Source: Phytoactinopolyspora alkaliphila
GTDB lineage: Bacteria > Actinomycetota > Actinomycetes > Jiangellales > Jiangellaceae
DNA: 64,000 nt
Reading direction: 5' to 3'
Assembly: GCF_010550695.1 (NCBI RefSeq)
Contig: NZ_JAAGOB010000009.1
Span: 62,001 to 126,000 of the forward strand
The notes below the pieces were generated by a model that saw nothing but the letters and a program-made list of their open reading frames with translations, searched no databases and was not told the DNA's origin. Position numbers and translations under genes: made by a program. Shown one piece after another: positions 41,975-50,155 of the stretch; within the stretch, counting starts at the first letter, position 1, and the number at the start of each line of letters is the position of its first letter.

Positions 41975-42456
41975 TCAGCGGGACGCGTAGGCCGCCGTGA
42001 GGCCGAGCCAGTCGGCGAGGGCGTCGATTTCCGCCTCGACGGCGTCGGCGATCTCCGAACTGAACGGCACATCCTCGTGGACCGCGAAGACGTTCAGCAT
42101 GCCGGCCTTGCGGTCCGCCTTGGCGTCAAGCTTCCCCACCAGCCGGTCACCATGCAGGGTCGGCAGCGCGAAGTAGCTCCAGCGCCGCTTGGCCGCCGGC
42201 TTGTACATCTCCAGCACGTACTCGAAACCGAACAGGTCCAGCGCCCGGTCGCGGTCATAGACGAGCCGGTCGAACGGCGAGAGCAAGGCGGTGCGGCCAA
42301 CAAAGCCGTCCCCATTTGTCGAGCGCGTCCGGATCGACAAGCCAGGTGCCGTCGACGCCGTCCACCTCACACACAACGCCGACGTCGCCAAGGTCCGTCG
42401 GCTCCGCCGGCGTCCGGACGGCGCGCTGCGAGTGATCCCCAGCGGGTGGTCACGCC
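41975..42456 (-). pseudogene. YcaQ-like winged-helix DNA glycosylase remnant (5'-truncated, frameshifted)
   Basis: The 3' third of a YcaQ/COG3214 (HTH_42) gene. Downstream of the shift, one frame reads GRTALLSPFDRLVYDRDRAL, FGFEYVLEMYKPAAKRRW and LPTLHGDRLVGKLDAKADRK through to the end. Upstream, a second frame reads VDGTWLVDPDALDKWG. The two join only through a single-base shift at a GGGG run (about 42310-42313). Nothing of the N-terminal two thirds remains: a stop precedes the homologous part near 42456. The family includes interstrand-crosslink glycosylases, but this copy cannot be functional. Confidence 0.8.
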
Positions 42457-43275
42457 GTCATATGCCTAGCGCCTGACGCGAACACGTTCAACGGCCCCAT
42501 CCAGCCGAGGCACCATCTCCGCGCGGCCCTGTTGAGCGCTGGGCCGCAGGCCATGGTCAGCGGAGCGTCCGCCTGCCGCGCCTACGGCATCCGCTACATC
42601 CCGGACCACGCCGAGAGCATCATCCTGGTCCCGGACTCCGTCCGGCGGGTATCCGCAACCAGCATACGCATGCGGCGGGTGTCGCTCCTGCCAGAGGCTC
42701 GGATGGTCGGTGGAATCCCCACTGCCCCTCCGGAGCGAGCCGTCATCGACACCTGCCGCGGCATGACGTCGCTCCAGGACGTCCGCGCCGTGTTGTGTGA
42801 AGCCGCCCAGCGGGGGCTGACGACTCCTGAGCGCCTCATTTGCACCCTCGGCGCCGCTCGATGGAAGGGCTCGACGCTGGTGCGGCGTGCTCTGGACGAT
42901 CTCGCCGCCGGCTGCCGCTCCGCGCCTGAATGTGAACTCCGCGACCTGGTCCGCCGTTCGCGTTTCCTCGATGAGCCACGTTGGAACCAGGTGCTCCCGC
43001 ATCACGCCCACAGCCCAGGGGACGTCGGCAGTGACCCGTCGATGCGTCCGGATGCGTGCTGGCCGAACGCCTGGGTGGTGGTCGAAATCGACTCGGCGGA
43101 ATGGCATCGGTACGGCGACCGCGTCGAGCAGACCGAACGCCGACGAGCCAGGTACGCCGCATTGGGTTGGACCGTGCTGCCCGTCTCTCCCCGCAGGCTT
43201 CGCGAAGAACCCGACGCCGTACTCCGGGAGATCGAGGCCGCCGTCGCGGCCGTGCTCGCGCGCACCGCCGCCTAG
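42435..43275 (+). pseudogene. AbiEi-like/DUF559-type endonuclease-fold protein, 5'-truncated
   Basis: The frame is open from 42435 to 43275, but the first usable start is TTG 42532 (247 residues, SAGPQAMVSGASACRAYGI). The relatives I know begin with an extra HTH domain of 50-60 residues before this point. Here only part of the lead-in (APDANTFNGPIQPRHHLRAAL) is left, without ATG or GTG. The C-terminal Vsr/DUF559-like part is intact: PDACWPNAWVVVEIDSAEWH then TERRRARYAALGWTVLPVSP. It may be expressed from TTG as a truncated protein, but it looks broken. It abuts the truncated ycaQ-like gene. Confidence 0.6.
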
Positions 43276-43298
43276 GACCCATGCTGACCAGATCATCG

Positions 43299-43376
43299 GT
43301 GGACGGTTCTTTCGGCGATGGAAGATCGTGTGGGCCAGGGCCCTAGAGAGCTTCCACCGTTGAAAGAACCTTCCAC
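43299..43376. terminator. 26-bp inverted repeat between convergent genes
   Basis: The arms at 43299-43324 (gtggacggttctttcggcg...) and 43351-43376 pair at 22 of 26 positions with a 26-nt loop. It lies in the 113-bp gap between the DUF559-like gene and the last gene of the peptide operon, so it probably terminates both transcripts. It is similar in design to the element at 20800-20881 but unrelated in sequence. Confidence 0.65.
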
Positions 43377-43388
43377 TGCGGCGTCGCC

Positions 43389-43790
43389 TCAAGCCCGTTC
43401 GAGTTCTGCGTGGTGGTGGACGATGCGCCACCGGTCGGTGCGGCGGAGCACGTCGGTCATGCGATGCACGGTGGGAGCCTCCTCGCCTTCGAGAGTGACC
43501 CACAGCAGGCTGCACGTCAGCGCGGTGTCGTCCCAGACGTCCACGCTCATCACCTCGGGGACGACGCTGAGCACGGCTGGTCCGCCGCTGCGGCCGGCCG
43601 CACGGGCGTCGCGCAGCTCGTCCAGCGCCGTTAGGCCGCGCATCAACCGGGGTGCGTCGCTCTCCCAGATCGTGACCCCGGGATCGAGGTGGGCGTCGAA
43701 GGCCGGGCGATCACCGAGGCTGGCGTAGAGCGACACGATGACGTTGGCGACGTCGCTGGGCATGTCCTGTTCTCTGCTATCCCCAGTCAT
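43389..43790 (-). CDS. SnoaL/NTF2-like protein
   Basis: A 133-residue NTF2-fold protein (SnoaL-like). VIVSLYASLGDRPAFDAHLDPGVTIWESDAPRLMRGLTAL is the typical first half, and DVLRRTDRWRIVHHHAELERA the typical end. No catalytic role can be read. The start ATG 43790 overlaps the stop of the DUF885 gene by 4 nt (ATGA), which fixes the start. It is the last gene of the ten-gene peptide operon. Confidence 0.85.
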   Translation of the reverse strand: MTGDSREQDMPSDVANVIVSLYASLGDRPAFDAHLDPGVTIWESDAPRLMRGLTALDELRDARAAGRSGGPAVLSVVPEVMSVDVWDDTALTCSLLWVTLEGEEAPTVHRMTDVLRRTDRWRIVHHHAELERA

Positions 43791-45487
43791 GTCTCGGCCG
43801 TCCTCTCCGCTGTGAGCATGGCCAGTCCGGCGCGTAGGGGATCCAGTCCCATCGGACCCAACGCGAGTGCTTCGGCATGGAAGGTGCGCAGGTCGAACGC
43901 GCTTCCCCGGGCGCGCTGGGCCTCTTCGCGCACCTGATGCCACAGCCGCGAACCGACCTTGAACGCCAATGCCTGGCCGGGCCAGCCGAGATAGCGGTCC
44001 ACCTCGAAGCGCGCCGTCTGCGGATCGACCCCCGCCACGCGGTGCAGCATTTCGGCGCCCGCCTCAGGGGTCCACGTTTCGCTCTCGACGAATCCGTTGC
44101 CCGCGGGGATCGGCAGCTCCAGGTGCAGCCCGAGATCGATCACGATCCGGCAGGCACGCCACAGCTGGGCGTGAATCTGCCCCAGGCGATCACCCGGATC
44201 GTCCAGCAGGCCGATCTCCCCCGCCAGCTGCTCGGCGTAGTGAGCCCATCCTTCGGCGTACCCGTGCACATGGCAGAGCAGGCGTTGCCATGGATGCAGG
44301 TCCGTCAACGCATAAGTGACCGCGTGCTGAAGGTGATGACCGGGAACCCCCTCGTGGTGCACCGTGCTCACCTCACGCCAGGTGGCGACATGCGTGGTGC
44401 CGTCCGGGACCGTCCACCACACGCGCCCGGGTCGGGTGAGCGCGGCATCGGGCGGCGTGTAGTACATCACTCCCGATGCCGCAGTGGTCATCCGGGCTTC
44501 CACCTGCCTGGTGGCGGCCGGGATGTCGAACCACCGGCCGTCGACGGCATCGGCGACGGCGTCGAGGCGGTCCTGCAGCCACACTCGCAGCGGTTCGCCA
44601 GTGGGCACGCGGCGCGCCGGATCGGCGTCCAGCTGCCTGGCCGCCGCAGCCGCGTCAGGCTCCCCGCAGATCGCCGCGGCCACCTGCCGCGCCTCGGTGG
44701 CGAGCCGTGTGAGTTCCTGCCACCCCCACTCGTACAGCTCGTCCAGGTCCACCTCGGCGCCGAGGAACGCACCGGCGGTGACCTGGTAAACCTCGTGTCC
44801 GACGGCGTCACGCGCCGGGGCGCGTCCCATGAGATCACTCCGGAGCCACTCGGCCAGACCCACCGACGCCTCGGTGGCCCGGTGAGCCGCTTCGCCGATC
44901 TGCCCGGTCAGTGCCGCGTCAGGACACCCGGCGACGAGCCCGCCGTAGAAGTCCGCGGCCACCCAGGCGTCGATCTGATCGGCCACGAGTCCCACCTGCC
45001 GGCGCGCGACCACGTGTCCGCGGCCGGCCGCCGTGGACAACGTCGCCGCATACTCTCGCAAGGCCCGCGGCACTTCACGCAGGTTCTCGGCGACGACGCG
45101 GTAGTCCTCCGGCGTCTCGCGCGGCAGGTCGTCGAAGACCTGGCGCACCAGATGAATGGGGCTGGCCAGCGGTGCGAGGAGGCGGCGGGCGAACCCGACC
45201 TCGTCCAGGGCGGCGTCGCTGGTCAGCCGTTCTTCCAGCGCGAGCCCGAGCAGCTGGTCGGCGCGGCTGGCGCGCCCAGCCGCTTCCGTCTCCTGCCATC
45301 GGCGCACCCGCGTCAGGGCGCCCCTGACGGCCTGGTCTCGCTGGGCGAACGCATCGGGTCCCAGCCACGGGACACGCACGGCACTCCCGCGTCCGATCGC
45401 CTCGGCGGCGCCGGGATCGAGTTCGGCCAGCTCGGCCAGGTAGTCGTCGGCGATGCCCCGGATGGGTTCGGGCTGCCCGCTCGTCAT
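43787..45487 (-). CDS. DUF885 family metallopeptidase
   Basis: A 566-residue DUF885 protein. The zinc site is HHEGVPGHHLQ, an expanded HExxH form, near residue 390. The second part is GYAEGWAHYAEQL near 425, supplying the third ligand Glu. RYLGWPGQALAFKVG near 515 is also typical. Members I know are peptidases or hydrolases of uncertain specificity. Its place between importer, amidohydrolase and flavin enzyme suggests it cleaves the imported compound. It overlaps both neighbours by 4 nt and has no signal peptide, so it is cytoplasmic. Confidence 0.9.
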   Translation of the reverse strand: MTSGQPEPIRGIADDYLAELAELDPGAAEAIGRGSAVRVPWLGPDAFAQRDQAVRGALTRVRRWQETEAAGRASRADQLLGLALEERLTSDAALDEVGFARRLLAPLASPIHLVRQVFDDLPRETPEDYRVVAENLREVPRALREYAATLSTAAGRGHVVARRQVGLVADQIDAWVAADFYGGLVAGCPDAALTGQIGEAAHRATEASVGLAEWLRSDLMGRAPARDAVGHEVYQVTAGAFLGAEVDLDELYEWGWQELTRLATEARQVAAAICGEPDAAAAARQLDADPARRVPTGEPLRVWLQDRLDAVADAVDGRWFDIPAATRQVEARMTTAASGVMYYTPPDAALTRPGRVWWTVPDGTTHVATWREVSTVHHEGVPGHHLQHAVTYALTDLHPWQRLLCHVHGYAEGWAHYAEQLAGEIGLLDDPGDRLGQIHAQLWRACRIVIDLGLHLELPIPAGNGFVESETWTPEAGAEMLHRVAGVDPQTARFEVDRYLGWPGQALAFKVGSRLWHQVREEAQRARGSAFDLRTFHAEALALGPMGLDPLRAGLAMLTAERTAET

Positions 45488-46509
45488 GCGACCTCCTGCG
45501 CGGCGCCGGCGTCATGGTGGATGCCGAGGGCCTCCCGGACGGCGGGCAGCACCCGAGTGCCGAGAAGCTCGATCCCGCCGTGCCCGGTGAGACCGTGCGG
45601 GGTCCCGAACTCGATCCGGTCGGCTCCGGCCGCGGCCAGCTCGACGGCGTGCTCGGCGACCTCGGCGGGGGTGCCCGCCAGGCAGAAGAGTTTCAGCACA
45701 TCCAGGGGCAGCAGCCGGCCGGCCTCGTCGATCTCACCACGCGTCACCAGCTCGTGAACACGGGACATCAGGTCGGGATCGAACTGCGTGGACCGGTCCA
45801 GGCCGGCCACCACGTCCACGTACATCGCCACCTCGCGGCGGGCCAGCGCCCGAGCCCGGTCGCCGTCCTCATCGACGACCGTGACGGCGCCGGCGGCCAC
45901 GGCGACCCGCGTGCCGCCCGCGTCGTCGAGCCAGGTCCGCATGAGCCGCACCATGGCGGCGTTGGCGGTGCCGCCGATCTTGACCTCCTGTGCCACCTCC
46001 GCCGCCACCCGGGCGCCCTTCGGCCCCCAGGTCCCGAGCATGACGTCGACGTCTTGCCGCAGCGGCGCGTAGGCCAGTCCGGCGCCCGGTTCTAGCTGGA
46101 ACACCGTTCCCTGGAAGCCGGAGCGGTCGCCGCCGAGCAGAGCGCGGGTCAGCAGGATCGTCTCCCGCAACGCCGGTATCGGTCGCGACTGCGTGATCCC
46201 GAGCCGGGAGAGCCACGTGCCGCGGGCGATCCCGAGCCGCGCGCGACCGCCGCTGGCGGCGTCCAGCGCCGCGTGCTGCCCGGCGATCTCGACCGGGTGG
46301 GTGAGATAGGGATTGAGGCAGGCCGGCATGAGGGAGAGCCGCGTCGTGGCGGCCGCGGCATGCAGCAGAGCCGGGAGCGGCGGTTGGAAGCCGAGATCGG
46401 CGTAGATGGACAGCCCGTCGAAGCCGAGCTCCTCGACTCGCTGAGCGGCGGCGGCATACTCCGCGGGCGACTTGTCCGACTGCAGCGCCACGGTGATGCG
46501 CGCGGTCAT
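45484..46509 (-). CDS. LLM-class flavin-dependent oxidoreductase (F420-type)
   Basis: A 341-residue luciferase-like TIM-barrel enzyme. Segments: VEELGFDGLSIYADLGFQPP near residue 27, RARLGIARGTWLSRLGI near 88, VMLGTWGPKGARVAAEVAQEVKIGG near 155 and the end GLTGHGGIELLG. The ARG-T and GTWGP patterns resemble the F420-dependent subgroup rather than FMN monooxygenases, and the genome encodes a CofC. The substrate is unknown. It overlaps the TIGR04076 and DUF885 genes by 4 nt each. Confidence 0.9.
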   Translation of the reverse strand: MTARITVALQSDKSPAEYAAAAQRVEELGFDGLSIYADLGFQPPLPALLHAAAATTRLSLMPACLNPYLTHPVEIAGQHAALDAASGGRARLGIARGTWLSRLGITQSRPIPALRETILLTRALLGGDRSGFQGTVFQLEPGAGLAYAPLRQDVDVMLGTWGPKGARVAAEVAQEVKIGGTANAAMVRLMRTWLDDAGGTRVAVAAGAVTVVDEDGDRARALARREVAMYVDVVAGLDRSTQFDPDLMSRVHELVTRGEIDEAGRLLPLDVLKLFCLAGTPAEVAEHAVELAAAGADRIEFGTPHGLTGHGGIELLGTRVLPAVREALGIHHDAGAAQEVA

Positions 46510-46832
46510 GTCAGCTCCTCGGTGGGGATGCGGGAGAGACCGGTCCGTTCGACCCGCATGATCAAGCGTTCCTCAGGGTCCGGGCAGGCGATCTCGGCCT
46601 CGTTGGCGAGCCAGTCGCCGTCGTCCATCGGCCGTTGCATGGCCGGAAGGAGCGGGAGCGCGGCCGCGAGCGCATACAGGCAGAAATGCCGTCCCTCGGG
46701 GATGCGGAGCTGGCTGGAGCGGGTGATCTCGCAGGAGTCCCCCACGGCCATCCCGCACACCGAACGGCCCTCGATGCGGTCGACGACGACGCGCAGGTCG
46801 GAGAGCTCGGTGATCTTCCTGTCCTCGTTCAT
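46506..46832 (-). CDS. TIGR04076 family protein
   Basis: A 108-residue protein of the TIGR04076 type: VVDRIEGRSVCGMAVGDSCEIT, then RIPEGRHFCLYALAAALPLLPAMQR, and the end NEAEIACPDPEERLIMRVER. Three or four conserved cysteines suggest a metal or flavin-thiol role; the function is unknown. ATG 46832 overlaps the amidohydrolase stop by 4 nt. The much longer frame seen upstream in this register is antisense-like read-through of the amidohydrolase gene and not coding. Confidence 0.85.
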   Translation of the reverse strand: MNEDRKITELSDLRVVVDRIEGRSVCGMAVGDSCEITRSSQLRIPEGRHFCLYALAAALPLLPAMQRPMDDGDWLANEAEIACPDPEERLIMRVERTGLSRIPTEELT

Positions 46833-48103
46833 GCCGCACCTCCGACACGCAGCAGCCCGCGGTCGTCCCGGGCCACCTGTCCGGCCCGCACCACCCCGTG
46901 AAGTGCTCGCAGCGCGGAGACGTCCAGCGTCGGGTCGCCGTCCAGAACCAGCAGATCCGCCTGGGCGCCGGGTGCGAGCGATCCGAGTGAACCGGCGGCG
47001 CCCAGCCACGCGGCCGCCGCGCTGGTGGCGGAGACCATGACGGCGTGCGCGGACATTCCCGCCTTGGCCATGAACTCCATCTCCCGCACCGTGGCTGTGG
47101 TCTCGTCGTAGGGAACCTGCGGCGGCATATCGGTGCCCATGATGATCGGCACGCCCGCAGCGATCGCGTGCTGCAGGCTCTGCCAGTGCCGTGGCCCCGC
47201 GGAGAGGGCGCGGTCGATCATCCACCGCGGGACACCGGAATCCAGGAAGAACTGTTCGCAGCGGCTGACCGTGATGGTGGGGCAGTACGCGACGCCGCGT
47301 TCGGCCATGGTGGCGCACAGCCCGGCTTCGAGCTCGTACCCGTGCTCCACGCAGTCCAGGCCGAGCTCCACCGCACGGGCGATCACCTCGGACGGCCCGG
47401 CGTGGGCGGTGACCTTGCGTCCCCAGTCGTGGGCGGTGGAAATCACCGCGGACATCTCGTCGTCGGTGAGCTGCGGGGTGTTGATCTGCTCGTATTCCCC
47501 GGCGATCCCGCCGGAGATGCACACCTTGATCAGGTCCGCGCCGGCGCGGATCTGCTCCCGGGTGGCCCGCCGGAACCCGTCGGCCCCGTCCGCCTCCACG
47601 GCGTCGGCGCCGTGCCCGTGGCCGCCGGTACAGCACAGCGCGTGCCCGGCTGTGTAAATGGTGGGGCCGTCCACCTGCCCACGCCGGATCGCGCCGCGCA
47701 GCGCCATGTCGGCGAACCGGCTCTCCCCCACCAGACGCACGGTGGTGACGCCGGCACGCAGAACGTCGCGCGCATTGCCCGCCATGAGCAACACCTGTTC
47801 GGCGTCGGTGGCGGCCCGGCTGGCCTCCGCCAGCGGACCGGGCAATGCCAGGCCGAGATGTACGTGCATGTTCACCAGGCCGGGTGTCACCGTCGCGCCG
47901 CCGAGCTCCACCACGGCGTCACCGTCGTCCCGCGCCTGCGCAAGGACCTCCTCGGCGCCGCCGACCGCGCGGATCGTGCCGTCCGGCGCGATGCGCAGCG
48001 CCTGGTCCTGTACCGCGGATGCGGTGTGCCCGTCCCAGAGCGCGCAGTCCACCAGGACCGCCCCTCTTCCGGGTCCGGCCAGCGAGCCGATCATGCTCGT
48101 CAC
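46829..48103 (-). CDS. Metal-dependent amidohydrolase (prolidase/imidazolonepropionase-like)
   Basis: A 424-residue amidohydrolase-superfamily enzyme. First metal ligands HVHLGL follow TPGLVNM near residue 78. The carboxylated-Lys candidate is GADLIKVCISGG near 195. Further ligands are KVTAHAGPSEV near 228 and DCVEHGYELE near 250, and IMGTDMPPQVP near 325 gives the Asp. This pattern is shared with Xaa-Pro dipeptidases of this fold and related amidases. Its place after a peptide importer suggests hydrolysis of an imported dipeptide or amide. It follows the second ATPase gene by 49 nt. Confidence 0.92.
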   Translation of the reverse strand: MTSMIGSLAGPGRGAVLVDCALWDGHTASAVQDQALRIAPDGTIRAVGGAEEVLAQARDDGDAVVELGGATVTPGLVNMHVHLGLALPGPLAEASRAATDAEQVLLMAGNARDVLRAGVTTVRLVGESRFADMALRGAIRRGQVDGPTIYTAGHALCCTGGHGHGADAVEADGADGFRRATREQIRAGADLIKVCISGGIAGEYEQINTPQLTDDEMSAVISTAHDWGRKVTAHAGPSEVIARAVELGLDCVEHGYELEAGLCATMAERGVAYCPTITVSRCEQFFLDSGVPRWMIDRALSAGPRHWQSLQHAIAAGVPIIMGTDMPPQVPYDETTATVREMEFMAKAGMSAHAVMVSATSAAAAWLGAAGSLGSLAPGAQADLLVLDGDPTLDVSALRALHGVVRAGQVARDDRGLLRVGGAA

Positions 48104-48152
48104 GTCCTCTCGTGCTGTTCCTACGTTGTGCCGTGGGGGGGGTCGAGCGGAG

Positions 48153-49118
48153 CTAGTGCTTGTCCGACGGCCGGTCGTCGTCGCGGGCGGACTCGGCGAG
48201 CCAGCACTCCGCCATGGCGGGGCCGAGCGTGATGATCGGAGGTTGTTCGGTGCATACGTCCATCGCGACCGGGCAGCGTGGCCGGAACCGGCAGCCGGTG
48301 GGGACGTGGGCGGCGTCGGGCACCTCGCCCCGCAACGGAACCGGCAGCCGAGGGGCCTCGGTGATCCGGGGCAGCGCGTCGATCAGCGCACGCGTGTACG
48401 GGTGCCGAGGCGCACCCCAGACCTGCTGGGTAGGCCCCATCTCCACGATGCGCCCCAGATACATCACGGCGGTGATGTCCGCGATCTCGCGCACCAGCGC
48501 CAGGTCGTGGGAGATGAACAGCACGCCCACACTGAGCTCGGCCACCAGCGAGACCAGCAAGTTGACGATCTGCGCCTGCGAGGAGGCGTCCAGAGCTGTC
48601 ACCGGCTCGTCCGCGATGAGTACTTCCGGCTCGGGCGCGAGGGCGCGGGCGATCGCGATCCGTTGGCGCTGACCGCCGGAGAACTGGTGTGGGTAGCGGG
48701 CCGCGGCGTCGGCGGGCATCCCCACGAGGTCCAGCAGCCGGCTCACTTCAGCATGACGAACGGCCGACGAGCGCCCCTCGGGCAGCCCGTCGGCGACCTG
48801 GGACCCCACGGTGCGGCGCGGATTGAGCGAGGCGTAGGGGTTCTGGAACACCATCTGCAGACGCACGTCTTGTCCAGTGCGACGACGCCAGCCCAGCGGT
48901 GATACCGGCCGGCCATCGATCAGAACCTGCCCGGATGCGACTGGCTCCAGTCCGGCGACCGCCCGCGCCAGCGACGACTTCCCACAGCCGGACTCCCCCA
49001 CCAGCCCGACTATCTGGCCGCGGGCCACCTCCAAGGACACCCCGTCCACCGCCCGCACCGTCCCCCGGCCGCGCGAGCTGTACTCCACGGCGGCGTCGTC
49101 GACCGTCAGCGCACTCAT
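48153..49118 (-). CDS. Oligopeptide ABC transporter ATP-binding protein (OppF type)
   Basis: A 321-residue ATPase of the Dpp/Opp importer class. Walker A is GESGCGKSSLARAVAG near residue 40. The signature is QFSGGQRQRIAIARAL and Walker B VLIADEPVTALD. The C-terminal oligopeptide-transporter domain holds the CRFRPRCPVAMDVC cysteines that bind a [4Fe-4S] cluster in some homologues. It starts 4 nt inside the OppD-type gene. Together they power the oppABC complex. Confidence 0.94.
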   Translation of the reverse strand: MSALTVDDAAVEYSSRGRGTVRAVDGVSLEVARGQIVGLVGESGCGKSSLARAVAGLEPVASGQVLIDGRPVSPLGWRRRTGQDVRLQMVFQNPYASLNPRRTVGSQVADGLPEGRSSAVRHAEVSRLLDLVGMPADAAARYPHQFSGGQRQRIAIARALAPEPEVLIADEPVTALDASSQAQIVNLLVSLVAELSVGVLFISHDLALVREIADITAVMYLGRIVEMGPTQQVWGAPRHPYTRALIDALPRITEAPRLPVPLRGEVPDAAHVPTGCRFRPRCPVAMDVCTEQPPIITLGPAMAECWLAESARDDDRPSDKH

Positions 49119-50155
49119 GCCGGAACCTCCGTCAGATCGGGCAGCACCCGGCAGGCCACCGCGTGGCCGGGACGGACCTCCGTCACCGGGGGGAGCTCGC
49201 CGGTGCAGGCGGCCTCCGCGTAGGCGCAGCGCGGCGCAAACGGGCAGCCGGGCGGGGCCGCGGCCGGAGAGACGGCACTGCCGGGAATGGTCACCAGGGG
49301 TTGCGTCCGCCGCTCCGCCGCCTCATCCGGGCGTGTGACCCCGTCCTCCGGCAGGGTCCAGCTGTCGTCGGCGTGCGGGCGGGCATGCAGCAGGGCAGCC
49401 GTGTACGGGTGGCGGGGCCGCAACAAGAGCTCGCCGGTGGGGCCGGACTCCATCACCCGCCCCGCGTAGAACACGTAGGCACGAACCGTCAGCGCGGCGA
49501 GCACCCCCAGGTCGTGGGTGATGAACAGTACTGAGAGGCCGGATTCCCGGCGCAGTTCGTCGAAGAGCTCGAGGATCCCGGCCTGCACGGTCACGTCCAG
49601 GGCCGTGGTCGGCTCGTCGGCGATGAGCAGTTCCGGCTCGCAGGCCAGGGCGCTGGCGATCGCCACCCGCTGCCGCATTCCCCCGGAGAGCTGGTGCGGA
49701 TACGAGCGCAGCGCGCCCCGGCCACCGGGGATACGCACCCGGTCCAGCAGATCCAGCGCACGGGCCTCGGCCGCCCGGCGGTCCAGGCCCAGGTGCTCGC
49801 GCATGTGCTCGGTGAGCTGCCGTCCGACCGTGAGCATCGGATGCAGCGCGGCGGTGGCGTCCTGGAAGACCATCGCGATGCGCGTTCCGCGAACGGTACG
49901 CCACGCGCGCCCACTCCGCCCGACCAGCTCGGTGTTGCCGTCCAGCACGGCGGACCCGGACACCTGGGCCCGTTCCGGAAGCAGACCCAGCAGCGCCTGG
50001 GCGGTCATGCTCTTCCCGGAGCCGCTCTCCCCCGCGATACCCACGATCTCGCCGCGGCTCACCTGCAGGGTGGCGTCGTGGATCACGGGCAGCACCTGCC
50101 CGCCCGCGCCCGGCAGGGACACAGCGAGGTGGCGGACATCGAGCAAGGCTGTCAC
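49115..50155 (-). CDS. Oligopeptide ABC transporter ATP-binding protein (OppD type)
   Basis: A 346-residue ATPase starting at GTG 50155 (VTALLDVRHLAVSLPG), which overlaps the permease stop by 4 nt. Walker A is GESGSGKSMTAQALLG, the signature QLSGGMRQRVAIASAL, and Walker B LLIADEPTTALDVTVQ. The C-terminus has the four-Cys pattern CPFAPRCAYAEAAC. It is the partner of the OppF-type ATPase. Confidence 0.94.
   Translation of the reverse strand: MTALLDVRHLAVSLPGAGGQVLPVIHDATLQVSRGEIVGIAGESGSGKSMTAQALLGLLPERAQVSGSAVLDGNTELVGRSGRAWRTVRGTRIAMVFQDATAALHPMLTVGRQLTEHMREHLGLDRRAAEARALDLLDRVRIPGGRGALRSYPHQLSGGMRQRVAIASALACEPELLIADEPTTALDVTVQAGILELFDELRRESGLSVLFITHDLGVLAALTVRAYVFYAGRVMESGPTGELLLRPRHPYTAALLHARPHADDSWTLPEDGVTRPDEAAERRTQPLVTIPGSAVSPAAAPPGCPFAPRCAYAEAACTGELPPVTEVRPGHAVACRVLPDLTEVPA

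Noticed and set aside
43877-45757. 626-codon plus-strand frame opposite the DUF885 gene
   Set aside because: Antisense; DUF885 zinc motif and 4-nt overlaps prove the minus strand codes.
46833-47636. Upstream extension of the TIGR04076 frame
   Set aside because: Arg-rich read-through in another frame of the amidohydrolase gene; the ATG at 46832 in the ATGA overlap is the sensible start.
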